Assembly (NCBI GenBank): GCA_002840645.1
Contig: PHBO01000005.1
Coordinates: 92,380 to 156,379, forward strand
Reading direction: 5' to 3'
DNA length: 64,000 nucleotides
Origin: Candidatus Cloacimonetes bacterium HGW-Cloacimonetes-3
GTDB taxonomy: Bacteria > Cloacimonadota > Cloacimonadia > Cloacimonadales > Cloacimonadaceae
Shown: positions 10,801-19,616 of the stretch, piece after piece
Layout: every line of letters starts with the position of its first letter
Position numbering within the stretch: position 1 is the first letter of the stretch
Made by a program: the position numbers and the translations under genes
Notes under the pieces: model-generated
Told to the model about the DNA's origin: nothing
Databases searched by the model: none
What the model saw: the letters and a program-made list of their open reading frames with translations, nothing else

Positions 10801-12239
10801 CTCAGGTCAACATGTCCTGGCAAGCTCCTGATCCTAATGCCGTGGATATAACAGAGAGCTTTGAATCTGCCACTTTTCCGTCTCAAAACTGGACAAGAGT
10901 GATTAACAACACAGGCCCTGCCAATGAACAGGGAATTTTACCTACTTGGTGCAGCTTTGGAACCACAACATATTACAGCTATCCGGCGGTGCCAACCAAC
11001 GGTATAAAGCAGGCAGGCATCGGGTTTACTTTTGCTCATCAGGATGAATGGCTGATTTCACCCCCGTTTGTCTGTCCTCCTGCGGCTACGCTTAGATTCA
11101 CTTCTTTTGTTTTCAGAGGTTCTGTATATGGTGATCATTATTATGTGAAGTTATCTCTCAATGATGGACAGGATTGGATAGTGTTATGGGATGCTTCCAC
11201 CATTACAGGTGGATATACCACCACTGCTACTCCTTTTATTGTAGATATGCAGGCATACGGCGGTCAACAAGTTAAATTAGCCTTCCATGCCAGAGATCCT
11301 TTAACTGGTCCTAATGCAAACATGGGTCTTTGGTACGATTGGTATATAGATAATATTGTGATAGGCAATGGCATGAAATCCTTTAGCCTCAATCCGGACG
11401 ATATGGAATCAATAAGCGCAAAAACATCAGATTTGCAGAGTTCTGAATGGGTTCGATCTGAAACAAGCGACCGGGCATTAACGGGATATAAAGTCTGGCG
11501 GTTACGAGCAGGACAGGAAACTAACGAAACGCTATGGTCAATTGTAACTCCCGCACAAATCTCAACCCTAAATTATGCTGATACAGCCTGGGGCAACTTG
11601 TCTAACGGAACCTATAGATGGGCAATCCGAGCTATCTACACTAATGGGGTTGCATCTTTACCAGTTCTGTCAAATTCACTTACGCGGGATGTTATTTCCG
11701 GCACTGTACAGGGCGTTGTGCGCAAACCTAATAACCAGCCTTTGGCGGGAGCAACAATTTCCGCAAGTGGAAACACAACTACCACTAATAGTTCCGGCTT
11801 GTACAGCCTTAGTCTGCCTGTGGGGGTTTACACCGTATCTTGCAGTGCACCGGGATACCAAACCTACTCCGTTAACAACATCAATATTATTGCCAGCCAA
11901 AGTGTTACCCAGAATTTCAGTATGGTAGTATCTGCAAATGAAGATGATCTAATTCCCGTCACGGTAACTACACTAAAGGGAAATTACCCCAATCCCTTCA
12001 ATCCTGAAACTACCATTAGCTATGCAATTAAGGAAGCCGGGGATGTGCGCCTGGAGGTGTTTAATCTCAAAGGTCAGAAGGTTCGCAGCCTGGTTAACAT
12101 CAGACAAAATACCGGGAATTATAGCATTGTTTTCGATGCAAAGGACGATAAAGGTCATGTCCTGAGTTCCGGTGTTTATCTGTACCGGCTTACTACCCAA
12201 AGCTATGTCTCCACCCGCAAAATGATGCTGATGGAATAA
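7872..12239 (+). CDS. large multidomain secreted surface protein with T9SS-type C-terminal domain
   Basis: 1455-residue exported protein, no enzyme motif recognised. Signal peptide MKHFLLLIALLSVVVLNAQ. By eye: N-terminal beta-rich domain (about 20-245), fibronectin III-like segment (about 250-345, with GYRLYLGTNNPP), a jelly-roll/MAM-like domain (355-505), CARDB-like Ig domain (508-610), then carboxypeptidase-regulatory-like repeats at about 796-880, 878-960 and 1277-1355 (for example GTVQGVVRKPNNQPLAGA), a second MAM/choice-of-anchor-J domain around 993-1170 (SFESATFPSQNW ... WYDWYIDNIVIG), and a sorting domain from about 1363 with NYPNPFNPETTISYAI and GVYLYRL...RKMMLME. Probably an adhesin, structural or carbohydrate-binding surface protein. 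AGAGG precedes the ATG, and a strong terminator follows. Confidence 0.85.
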   Translation: MKHFLLLIALLSVVVLNAQYSDSWSFTSSSEGYSEITGGTVLGTAVVGSVSAASLDDVLYTLPSGTIPFTFRIDNVVHSGITVSTNGQVIFGGSTYLGHSPLSSTVAASAGIAVLARDLQGLVTEGTLGEMRYQVVGIAPMREFVIQWKNFKKYGTANNDENYNFQLRLQETTNKVRITYGAMIVNATNGNPQIGIRGNNNTEFVARTTTTNWTATTAATVNTATCNLTSTVLPAAGLCLDYTPVIPVNPPNQAGNVSPANAATQVSPFTSLNWASGGGMPSGYRLYLGTNNPPTNIVDNLDLGGLTSYNPEPDFAFSTTYYWQVVPYNQSGSAVNCPVWSFSTHADYSITALPYNQNYDSATPPTLPIGWSSIYQSYMTTGYVKTVTSSPQSTPNCVAMYNPTDINTIALLIAPSLQITIPANNVRVKFYAKGATTHSVKVGVMSNPTDASTFTAIQTITLTATWAQYTVALNPYTGTGRFITFKHGSTATGQTIYIDTVQFEQIAPNDLAALSVIGNTSPSVNSAVIYTVTIYNNGSASQNVFGVKLFNNQNIELATSAGTNVAPGTAVAVPIIWTPSVEGAQTIYGKVVLAGDVDTSNDQSPNFSLNVMPEGIHTISIGEGTQNARYPIDMYYKNSLYETLIYPNEMSNFIGQITGLKLYNNFTTTTLQNKPTKIWIGTTTLPNLANGWIPSTQLTQVFDGNVSYPAGQNVIAIDFPQPFMYLNGENLVFMFNRPMDTAFYSTSDYFKCQTVGSNRARTVSNDTVTYDPAAPTGGTLTGQFPMITLSVIPGGVGHISGTVLGAGNQPLAGVAVQIGNTTHSTTTNTLGQFNIINILPNTYTISFSKFGYTSQSQNVTILEGQTETINITMVQLTQVSLSGTIRASDSAAGMANATIQFTGYQNYTATTIGNGTFNLPAVYANQSYTYAVSCPGFTNATGTVAVGGINHTIPPITLAEVAYAPYGVVATIGIPATQVNMSWQAPDPNAVDITESFESATFPSQNWTRVINNTGPANEQGILPTWCSFGTTTYYSYPAVPTNGIKQAGIGFTFAHQDEWLISPPFVCPPAATLRFTSFVFRGSVYGDHYYVKLSLNDGQDWIVLWDASTITGGYTTTATPFIVDMQAYGGQQVKLAFHARDPLTGPNANMGLWYDWYIDNIVIGNGMKSFSLNPDDMESISAKTSDLQSSEWVRSETSDRALTGYKVWRLRAGQETNETLWSIVTPAQISTLNYADTAWGNLSNGTYRWAIRAIYTNGVASLPVLSNSLTRDVISGTVQGVVRKPNNQPLAGATISASGNTTTTNSSGLYSLSLPVGVYTVSCSAPGYQTYSVNNINIIASQSVTQNFSMVVSANEDDLIPVTVTTLKGNYPNPFNPETTISYAIKEAGDVRLEVFNLKGQKVRSLVNIRQNTGNYSIVFDAKDDKGHVLSSGVYLYRLTTQSYVSTRKMMLME

Positions 12240-12257
12240 GCTCAATCAATCCTAAGC

Positions 12258-12292
12258 ACATACCCCGGGAGTTTCTTCCGGGGTATGTTTTT
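12258..12292 (+). terminator. rho-independent terminator of the 1455-aa surface protein gene
   Basis: Perfect 11-bp stem ACATACCCCGG / CCGGGGTATGT (12258-12268 and 12278-12288) with a 9-nt loop, followed directly by a five-T run. It starts 19 nt after the stop codon. Confidence 0.9.
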
Positions 12293-12344
12293 ACAGCACT
12301 CAATCAAGTTAAAATAGTTAGGGCATCAAGACGTCTTGTCTCAT

Positions 12345-12430
12345 CCTGCCCGAATTGGTTTAGCATTACGCATGAATTACGGATGGGATGCGTATTTCAT
12401 GCGTAATGCTTCCGTAATTCCAGCAAGGGG
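12345..12430. repeat. dispersed palindromic repeat, family 1, copy B
   Basis: About 86 bp in the spacer before secD. Inner arms GCATTACGCATGAA (12363-12376) and TTCATGCGTAATGC (12396-12409) are a perfect 14-bp inverted repeat. The right end AATTCCAGCAAGG is the reverse complement, with small changes, of the left end of copy A. The rest of the 12431-12755 spacer holds no gene; it must carry the secD promoter, which I could not define. Confidence 0.75.
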
Positions 12431-12755
12431 CTAAAAGAATATATCTCAGCTTATGAAGCTGCAGCCGGGAGGATCAAGATTTGCGTGCCCTTATTTTCCC
12501 AGATTCTTAGAGATACGGTTACTTTGTTCCCTGTAAAGACTTATAGCCCACTAAATAAGCCCGGATAAATAGTTCTCAGCCAGTAGCGATTATCGTGATC
12601 TGAGGAGTGATGGATTACCGGCAACAGATTTGCTTTCAGAGGCTGTTTTCCGTTTCCCCAAGAAACATTTCTCTTGACGGATGTAAGCATATCAGACTTT
12701 TGGATCGAAACTAATTAAACGAATGTAATAATAACGAAATAGGGAGCATAAGCCC

Positions 12756-14345
12756 ATGAAAAAGTTTTCCTGGCGTGGTCTTTCAATAGTCATATTTATA
12801 TGCGTAACAGCATTTTATCTGGCTCCTTTGGCTTTTCCGAACTTACCTGAATGGTGGGGAAAGAACAAGCTAAAACTCGGTCTTGACCTTCGTGGAGGGA
12901 TGCAAATCCTGCTGGAAGTAGATACCTCTGAACTTTCTGATGCCGATGCACGTGGTGCTGTGGATCAAAACATTAAGATTATCCGTGAACGTATAGACCA
13001 ATTTGGTGTAGCAGAACCTTCCATCCAAAAGCTTGGCGACAAGCGAATTATGGTTCAACTTCCGGGTGTCACAAACTTTGAAGCTGCTGAAAAGCTTATC
13101 AAACAAACCGCTATGCTCGAGTTCAAGCTGGTTGCTGAGGCAGAAGACAGTAAAAAAGTGATGGAGCTTATTGATGCAAACATCACCAATAACCTCGCAC
13201 TTTTCCCCAAACTGGCTGAGTTGGACAAAAAAGACAGGAAGCTGTTAGCTCCTGATTCCACAAAAGCAGATAGTGTGAAGACCGAAAGTGGCGTTTTCAG
13301 CACTTTGATACGTCCCGGTGAAAGAGATTATGAAATTCAGTTTGATAGCATTCGCATGGTACAAGATTTGCTTGCAGATTCACTGTTCAAGAAGGCTGTA
13401 CCCATGGGTTTCCAGCTTGCTATGGAAAAAGCGGATGCCCAAACAGCCAAAGCAGATCGCCGCCTGGTGGTGTTGCATTCCAATGTGGAACTCTCCGGCT
13501 CTGATCTGGCAAAAGCCAAGGTAGATTTCGGCTCTTCCACTTCCACTGACCCCCGCATTGCGAACAAGCCATATATCTCCATCGAAATGAAACGCGATGG
13601 AGCTAAGAAATTCGAGAAAGTCACCGGCGATAACATGAATCGTCGCTTAGCTATCGTGCTTGATGGTATTGTTTATTCTGATCCCAATATAAATGATAAA
13701 ATCTCTGGTGGCAGAGCGCAGATTACCGGTTCCTTTACCACTTCAGAAGCCACTGAGCTTGCTATTGTGCTAAATACTGGTAACCTTGTAGCTCCCATCA
13801 AACCCATCTCTACATCTATTATAGGTGCTACTTTGGGTACTGATAGTGTGCGTAGCGGAAGTACAGCCGGTTTGATCGGGTTGATTGCCGTAGTTTTATT
13901 CATGCTTATTTACTACAAGCTGTCCGGCTTTATTGCAGACTTTGTGCTTGTGTTCAACGTAGGCTTTATCCTTGCCATCTTAACCGCCTTTGGTGCCACG
14001 CTTACCCTTCCGGGTATTGCTGGTATCATCCTTACCATTGGTATGGCTGTGGATGCTAATGTGCTTATCTTTGAGCGTGTTCGCGAGGAACTTGATCTTG
14101 GTAAAACACCCCGCAGTGCAGTTGATTCCGGCTACAAAAGAGCCGTAGTCACTGTCTGGGATGCTAATCTTACCACTTTGATTGCTGCTGCTGTGTTGTA
14201 CCAGTTTGGTAGCGGTCCTATCCGTGGTTTCGCCGTTACTCTTGCAATAGGTATTGTTGGATCGATGTTCTGCGCAATTGTATTTGTGCGGTCTATACTG
14301 GAAACTTTCGTGATTACCGGCACCAGTAAGAAACTGAGTATATAA
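12756..14345 (+). CDS. secD: protein translocase subunit SecD
   Basis: Membrane component of the SecDF complex, which uses the proton-motive force to help pull preproteins through SecYEG. 529 aa. N-terminal membrane segment (residues 8-24), then the signature LKLGLDLRGGMQILLEVD, a large periplasmic P1 region with a roughly 100-residue low-conservation insert (about 125-245), and five C-terminal transmembrane helices in the RND-like fold from about residue 345, including GIAGIILTIGMAVDANVLIFERVRE. A GGGAG lies 9-10 nt upstream of the ATG. secF follows 13 nt later. Its presence fits the exported proteins in this window. Confidence 0.97.
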   Translation: MKKFSWRGLSIVIFICVTAFYLAPLAFPNLPEWWGKNKLKLGLDLRGGMQILLEVDTSELSDADARGAVDQNIKIIRERIDQFGVAEPSIQKLGDKRIMVQLPGVTNFEAAEKLIKQTAMLEFKLVAEAEDSKKVMELIDANITNNLALFPKLAELDKKDRKLLAPDSTKADSVKTESGVFSTLIRPGERDYEIQFDSIRMVQDLLADSLFKKAVPMGFQLAMEKADAQTAKADRRLVVLHSNVELSGSDLAKAKVDFGSSTSTDPRIANKPYISIEMKRDGAKKFEKVTGDNMNRRLAIVLDGIVYSDPNINDKISGGRAQITGSFTTSEATELAIVLNTGNLVAPIKPISTSIIGATLGTDSVRSGSTAGLIGLIAVVLFMLIYYKLSGFIADFVLVFNVGFILAILTAFGATLTLPGIAGIILTIGMAVDANVLIFERVREELDLGKTPRSAVDSGYKRAVVTVWDANLTTLIAAAVLYQFGSGPIRGFAVTLAIGIVGSMFCAIVFVRSILETFVITGTSKKLSI

Positions 14346-14358
14346 GAGGAGATTACTG

Positions 14359-15339
14359 ATGAGATTAATGCAAAACACTAACATCCCTTTCGTAGGAATC
14401 CGCTATTGGGCATACGCTTTATCAGCTATCCTCATTCTTGCCGGAGTCGTAGGAATACTTGTGAATGGCTTGACATGGAGCATAGATTTTACCAGTGGTG
14501 TAGCTGCTACAGTAAATCTGAAAGCAGTAGATGCCAAGGTTGCCCCGCTCAAGATAGATGAACTTCGTACCGTATTGAAATCCAACGGCTTTCCTGAAGC
14601 TGAGATTCAGCGCGTGGGCGATTTTGATAAAGCCAATTTTATGATTAAGATTAAAAGTAAAAGCAGCACCAGTGACGTCTCTTCCGAGACCAAGGGAAAG
14701 ATACTTGATATAATTCAGGCTAACTTCCCGGAGTATGTGGCTGGAAAAGACATCTCCCGCGATGTGATCGCAGAAATCTACGAAGTGGGTCCTAAAGTCG
14801 GTGGAGAGCTTAGAGCCGCTGCCGGACTCGCAGTTCTTGTATCGCTGCTACTCATGATTATCTATATATGGTTCAGGTTCGAGCTTACCTTTGGTCTTAT
14901 GGCAATTCTGGCGTTATTCCACGATGTGTTTATCATTGTGGGTATATTCTCCATTACGGGCAAAGAGATAACCGTGCAGATTATCGCAGCCCTGCTAACG
15001 ATTGTAGGTTATAGCATCAACGATACCATCGTGATCTTCGACCGTATCCGTGAAGACCTGAAGACATACCGTAAAGATCCCGTAGCTGAGGTATTCAATC
15101 GTGCTATCAACCGCACTATGTCTCGTACCCTGATTACAGCAGGCACCACCTTGTTTACGGCTTTAGCGCTGTTCTTCTTCGGTGGAAGCGTGTTGCATGA
15201 TTTTGCTTTTGCCATGTGCCTGGGTATATTCTTCGGAACATACTCTTCCATCTTTGTGGCAAGTAATCTGGTGATAGACTTATCTCAAGCCACTCATAAG
15301 GAAAAGAGCACCATCCAACACCTAACCAAAAGAAAATAA
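14359..15339 (+). CDS. secF: protein translocase subunit SecF
   Basis: Partner of SecD in proton-driven late translocation. 326 aa, with a first transmembrane helix (residues 13-35), periplasmic domain, and five transmembrane helices from about residue 155. Family motifs: VGPKVGGELR before TM2 and YSINDTIVIFDRIRE in the central helix pair. The usual IDFTGG at the end of TM1 reads IDFTSG here, a conservative deviation. AGAGGAG lies upstream of the ATG. It is followed by a strong bidirectional terminator shared with the convergent alr gene. Confidence 0.97.
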   Translation: MRLMQNTNIPFVGIRYWAYALSAILILAGVVGILVNGLTWSIDFTSGVAATVNLKAVDAKVAPLKIDELRTVLKSNGFPEAEIQRVGDFDKANFMIKIKSKSSTSDVSSETKGKILDIIQANFPEYVAGKDISRDVIAEIYEVGPKVGGELRAAAGLAVLVSLLLMIIYIWFRFELTFGLMAILALFHDVFIIVGIFSITGKEITVQIIAALLTIVGYSINDTIVIFDRIREDLKTYRKDPVAEVFNRAINRTMSRTLITAGTTLFTALALFFFGGSVLHDFAFAMCLGIFFGTYSSIFVASNLVIDLSQATHKEKSTIQHLTKRK

Positions 15340-15360
15340 GAATACAATCGCTAATATATG

Positions 15361-15395
15361 AAAAGCCGCCCGGAGTTATTCGGGCGGCTTTTTTT
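15361..15395. terminator. bidirectional terminator between secF and alr
   Basis: Stem AAAGCCGCCCG / CGGGCGGCTTT (15362-15372 and 15381-15391) with an 8-nt loop, then a T-run on the plus strand through 15395 and TTTT on the minus strand. It lies between convergent stop codons, so it can serve both transcripts. Confidence 0.92.
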
Positions 15396-15413
15396 ATCTC
15401 CTGAAGCTCACTT

Positions 15414-17321
15414 TTAATAGGAGAAAACGATACCACTAATAGGGAATATCCACTCTTCGGGTTTGCTGCTTAGCTCGATAAATCCCTCACTATGTACTAT
15501 CAAAGGAAATTTATCCTGTCCTGAAAACACGGGAACACATTCCACTTTTGTCATTTCAGCCGGATAGCGGAAGGCAATAAACACTCCGCGGGTGAGCTCG
15601 GTAATGAATACGCTAAGCTGGTGTGATGCTTTGGGATACACAGTTTGGGTGTTGATACTGAAATGAGCCATCTTGCCGACTAACTGTTTCAGGTCGGGGT
15701 GGCTGCATTTAATCTCCAGACAGTCATCTTTGCAGGATACTTCGGTTTTAAGTTTTATACCGTCCAGCATCACAGAGCTTACCTCGAAGCTTTCGGAATT
15801 AAGCTCGAAGGCATCATCCATCAGCCAGCGATACTCCACATCACTGCGTTTGATATAGCGTTGCAGCACCTCATCAGAGGCTGCGCAAGCTACGATAAAG
15901 TAGTCATTCTGGAGTATTTTGTCGAAGCAGAGGGTGGTATTGGCGCGGTAGTATCCGGCGTGCAGGGATTCTTCAAAAGTTATCTCGTGATGGAAGTTGT
16001 ATCGGTAATGGATGTCCTTGTCTTTATTGTAGAAAAAGCTGCGCAGTATCTCCCGGTAGATAAGTTCGCCAATTTCCACACTCTGCAAGCGTTGGGCAAT
16101 TGCCGATTCGATTATCAGGTTTAGCTTGGAATCGTTAAAGTCATCCGGGACAAAATCCCGCCGCGATAGGGGAGAGCTGTGCAACAGCTTTGCACCGGAA
16201 TAGTAATGCCGTTTTGCGCGTCTTCCGATTTGGCAAAGCAGTTCGTAGGGATTACCGCCATAATTGGCAACCAGACTCTCTGCCCTGAGGCTTGGCTCTT
16301 TAGCCCCAACAAGGGTAACTACATCGCCGATGGCAGCATCAGGGACATCACTGAGGTCAATGGTTATCATATCCATAGAGATGCGCCCGATAACCTTACA
16401 CAAGCGCTCACAAGGTTCTTTGGAGGTAGTGGATATAATCACAGTTCCGCAGTTGGAAAGAAGGTAATCATAGCCATCCGCATAACCAATGGGGATGATG
16501 CCGTACTTGCCGTCTGTAGGTGCAATCCAGCTACGGTTATAACCGATTGTATCACCCTGTTTCATAGCCTTGACTTGTGAAAGGCTTGCTTTGAAGGTCA
16601 TCACAGGTTCGATGGGGAGATCATGCAAAGAAGTATTTACGCCATAGGCAAGGATGCCCAAGCGCACCAGATTACTCTTCTTGCCAAAGCCACTTACTAC
16701 GGCATTGGAATTGTCTATGTGGATATACTTTGGCGGGACAGGTAGTTTGTTTATAAGGCGGAAGAAGCTTTCCTCCTGCTCTGTGCTAAAGGCAGTGTCG
16801 TTTTCCGAAGCAGCAAAGTGGCTGAATACTCCTTCTATGTTTAAGTTCGTAAGTTTAGCAACGGCGTTGTAAAGCGAGATGAAGTCCTTCTCACAAACCC
16901 CTGAACGGTGCATTCCCGTATCCACTTTCAAGTGAATATTCACAACTTTCTGGTGCTCCTTAGCAAGCTTATTAAGAGCAAGGGCAAACTCATAATCAGA
17001 CACGCTTGGTGTAAGGTTATGAGTAATGATGCTCTCAATTTCAGTAGTTAAACTGGGAGAAAGCACAAGAATGGGTGCATGGCAATTCTGGATGCGGAGC
17101 AGTTTCCCTTCCTCGGGATTGGCAACGCCAAGATATACTGCACCGGATTCGATGGCGACACGGCTTATCTCGGAAGCACCATGCCCATAGGCATCTGCCT
17201 TCACGATCATCAGAAAGCTTTGGTTGGGTAGAAGCAGGGATTTCAGGTACTTAAGGTTATGGCTAAAAGCCGAAAGATTAATCTCTACCCAGCTGCGTTC
17301 ATTTCCAATCTTGTTTATCAT
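15414..17321 (-). CDS. alr: alanine racemase with a large C-terminal extension
   Basis: PLP enzyme converting L-alanine to D-alanine for peptidoglycan. The racemase part is complete in residues 1-372: the PLP lysine is K41 in IVKADAYGHG, the substrate-binding segment is KVDTGMHRSG (132-141), and the second catalytic base is Tyr261 in GYNRSW, followed by IPIGYADGY and GRISMDM. The protein is 635 aa, whereas the family is usually 360-390 aa. Residues from about 373 form an extra domain beginning near SPLSRRDFVPDDF, with a helical IIESAIAQRLQS segment, an FFYNKDKDIHYRY segment and then beta-rich sequence, which I do not recognise. The PhoH stop TAG directly abuts the ATG, so translation is likely coupled. 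Confidence 0.95.
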   Translation of the reverse strand: MINKIGNERSWVEINLSAFSHNLKYLKSLLLPNQSFLMIVKADAYGHGASEISRVAIESGAVYLGVANPEEGKLLRIQNCHAPILVLSPSLTTEIESIITHNLTPSVSDYEFALALNKLAKEHQKVVNIHLKVDTGMHRSGVCEKDFISLYNAVAKLTNLNIEGVFSHFAASENDTAFSTEQEESFFRLINKLPVPPKYIHIDNSNAVVSGFGKKSNLVRLGILAYGVNTSLHDLPIEPVMTFKASLSQVKAMKQGDTIGYNRSWIAPTDGKYGIIPIGYADGYDYLLSNCGTVIISTTSKEPCERLCKVIGRISMDMITIDLSDVPDAAIGDVVTLVGAKEPSLRAESLVANYGGNPYELLCQIGRRAKRHYYSGAKLLHSSPLSRRDFVPDDFNDSKLNLIIESAIAQRLQSVEIGELIYREILRSFFYNKDKDIHYRYNFHHEITFEESLHAGYYRANTTLCFDKILQNDYFIVACAASDEVLQRYIKRSDVEYRWLMDDAFELNSESFEVSSVMLDGIKLKTEVSCKDDCLEIKCSHPDLKQLVGKMAHFSINTQTVYPKASHQLSVFITELTRGVFIAFRYPAEMTKVECVPVFSGQDKFPLIVHSEGFIELSSKPEEWIFPISGIVFSY

Positions 17322-18662
17322 CTAAAAGTACTTTGCGGCTAAATCTGCCAGGGCACTGCGTTCGCCAATATCCAAAGTCATATGACCCACTAATATTTCG
17401 TTTTTCAGTTTCTCCACAGCAAGGGAAAGTCCATTGCTCAGGGAATCCAGGTAGGGAATATCAATCTGGTACGGATCGCCTGTAAGCACCAGCTTTGTGT
17501 TCTCACCGGCGCGGGTGATGATGGTTTTCATCTCATGAGGGCTAAGGTTTTGAGCTTCATCGATTATAATGAACTGATCCGGTAGGCTTCTGCCCCTGAT
17601 ATAGGTGAGAGGCTCCAGCTCCAGAAAGCCGTAATCCATAAAGTCCGTTATGCTTGCCTTCTTCTTGTTTTTGATGTTCTCTATGCTTTTATCCTCATGC
17701 AGCGAAAGAAGGATATCCATATTGTCATAAATTGGCTGCATCCAGGGATTGAATTTCTCGGATTTTGTACCCGGCAGATATCCCAAATCCTTGCCCAATG
17801 GAGAGATAGGACGAGAGATTACTAAGCGGGAGTACTTGCTGTCCTCCACCACCTTTTGCAATCCAGCTGCCATGGCTAACAATGTCTTGCCTGTACCTGC
17901 TTTTCCGGAAAGGCTAACAAGCTTTACATCATCATCCAGCAACAAATCCAGAGCCATTTCCTGCTCATAGTTTCGGGCTGTAATTCCAAATACTTCCTGC
18001 CCGGTATAATGCGATATGGCATACAACAAATCATGCCCCTGATGATAGCGAAGGGTCTTTTTATTCTCCGTGTTGCTTTCATCTATTACGCGCACAAACT
18101 GGTTAGGAAAGAACTCACCAAAGATATTGGAGAGGTACTTTTTATCTGCAATTTCCGTAAACAGTTCATGTGCGATATCCAGTGTTTCCCAGCCGGTATA
18201 GAATTCGTCATATTTAATCGTGTCGGTTTCATAGTTCTCGGCATTTATCCCCACACAATCTGCTTTTATGCGTACGTTTACATCCTTGGAAACCAGTGTT
18301 ACAATAGAATTAGGGTATTTATTCTTGAAATACAGGGCAGTCCCAATGATCAGGTTATCATTATGATCCATAAAGAACAGTTTCGCAGCGGTATCAGTAA
18401 GCTCACGGTTCACAGTCACCTGTATCATCCCGCCTGTGTCTGTACGCACACCTTCCTGTAAACTGCCTTTACTGCGCAATGCATCCAGGTAACGCCCTAT
18501 CTGCCGTGCATTACGGCTTTTCTCATCCACGCCCTTCTTGAACTGATCTATTTCTTCAATCACCACAATTGGAATCACCACCCTATGCTCTGCAAAAGAA
18601 AACATAGACTGGGGATTGTGAATCAACACGTTCGTATCCAACACAAATATCTTTTTATCCAT
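17322..18662 (-). CDS. PhoH-family ATPase with N-terminal PIN domain
   Basis: Fusion of a PIN ribonuclease-like domain and a PhoH P-loop ATPase (PhoH2/YlaK type), probably an RNA-unwinding and cleaving cytoplasmic protein. With the start at 18662 it is 446 aa. The PIN domain begins at once (MDKKIFVLDTNVLIH, acidic D9). The ATPase carries Walker A SGKAGTGKT, the FIIIDEAQN Walker B and LTGDPYQID. ATG 18662 has GGAG 5 nt upstream; an in-frame ATG at 18713 would add 17 residues (MAVNTKPKKS...) but lacks a ribosome-binding site. It lies between a DUF985 cupin gene and alr, all closely spaced. PhoH2 proteins are sometimes discussed as toxin-like; nothing here shows that. Confidence 0.9.
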   Translation of the reverse strand: MDKKIFVLDTNVLIHNPQSMFSFAEHRVVIPIVVIEEIDQFKKGVDEKSRNARQIGRYLDALRSKGSLQEGVRTDTGGMIQVTVNRELTDTAAKLFFMDHNDNLIIGTALYFKNKYPNSIVTLVSKDVNVRIKADCVGINAENYETDTIKYDEFYTGWETLDIAHELFTEIADKKYLSNIFGEFFPNQFVRVIDESNTENKKTLRYHQGHDLLYAISHYTGQEVFGITARNYEQEMALDLLLDDDVKLVSLSGKAGTGKTLLAMAAGLQKVVEDSKYSRLVISRPISPLGKDLGYLPGTKSEKFNPWMQPIYDNMDILLSLHEDKSIENIKNKKKASITDFMDYGFLELEPLTYIRGRSLPDQFIIIDEAQNLSPHEMKTIITRAGENTKLVLTGDPYQIDIPYLDSLSNGLSLAVEKLKNEILVGHMTLDIGERSALADLAAKYF

Positions 18663-18719
18663 TACCGCTCCAGTTTTTGCAGGGGATTTCTTAGGCTTTG
18701 TATTCACTGCCATGTAAGC

Positions 18720-19226
18720 TTATTTTTTAAACCAGGGAAGCAGCTTATCTTTAAACGAAGGAAATTCGTCTATCAGCCTGTTACCCTCAGCCAGTTCAAA
18801 ATCAGCGTATGTAAAGGCAGGCCAGAGACTGCAACCACAGAAACTATAGGAATCGGGATCAATTACTTCAGCGGCAAACCAGGTTTTGGGAGGAATCACT
18901 AACTGAGGTATTTCTCCCGCCAAAATGTTACTCCCCAGGATAAAGGATTCCCATCCTTTTTTTGTGCTAATCTGAATAATTCTTAAAGGACTTCCAGAAT
19001 AGTGATGCCACATTTCCTCGCAAGCAACCCTGTGCCAAGCACATAGTTCTGTGGAGGGCAAGAGATAGAGTATAGAAGAGCCTGCCGCACGTTTGGTATG
19101 GGTAGTTTTTCCGGAAGCATCTTTCACATCAGCTATAAATGCACTTTGCCAGTTCCGCCGGTAGTACCCACCTTCCGGGTGGGGCTGAAGATTCAGTTTT
19201 TCAATGTATTCACGATAATCTTTCAT
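18720..19226 (-). CDS. cupin, DUF985 family
   Basis: 168-residue single-domain cupin of the DUF985 (Cupin_5, yeast YML079w-like) family. Diagnostic segments: LQPHPEGGYYRR (residues 12-23), SILYLLPSTELCAWHRV, EEMWHHYSG, and PKTWFAAEV with the late GCSLWPAFTYADFELAEG. The biochemical role of the family is unsettled; a small ligand or sugar-like molecule in the cupin barrel is assumed. AGAGG lies upstream of the ATG. The gene is followed by phoH and preceded 85 bp upstream by tRNA-Leu(CAG) on the same strand with no clear terminator between, so they may share a transcript. Confidence 0.9.
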   Translation of the reverse strand: MKDYREYIEKLNLQPHPEGGYYRRNWQSAFIADVKDASGKTTHTKRAAGSSILYLLPSTELCAWHRVACEEMWHHYSGSPLRIIQISTKKGWESFILGSNILAGEIPQLVIPPKTWFAAEVIDPDSYSFCGCSLWPAFTYADFELAEGNRLIDEFPSFKDKLLPWFKK

Positions 19227-19311
19227 GTCGGGTTACCTCTTGTCCATACTAAAAAACAAGAATTTACAAGGGGCTTAGCAAAGTCAACCTTTATTTTCGT
19301 GGGCAAAAAAA

Positions 19312-19399
19312 TGGTGCTGGAGGGGGGACTCGAACCCCCATGAGCTCATCGCTCACTAGTCCCTGAAACTAGCGTGTATACCAATTTCACCACTTCAGC
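19312..19399 (-). tRNA. tRNA-Leu (CAG)
   Basis: 88 nt including encoded CCA. Anticodon stem CTAGT/ACTAG with loop TTCAGGG gives anticodon CAG (codon CUG). A long variable arm typical of tRNA-Leu (TGAGC...GCTCA) and T-arm GGGGG-TTCGAGT-CCCCC are present. The acceptor GCTGAAG/CTCCAGC contains one A-C mismatch (position 5-68), which is unusual but isolated. Confidence 0.95.
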
Positions 19400-19616
19400 A
19401 CATGTTGTAAGTGCCATTTCTGCAATCCCCCCTTAATTGTCAAGCAAGAAAAGCAGAATAGTATTATCTCGTTAGATTAAGCCTTATGTCTTCACTTGTG
19501 CCTTACCTACCTCTAAGATGTTCTATTGGTCTATCTTAGCCTCGTAATTCAGATGCCATTTAGGATAGCATGGCAGAGTGCACTTCTCTATCCAACTGAC
19601 CTTTGGATGTTCTTAC

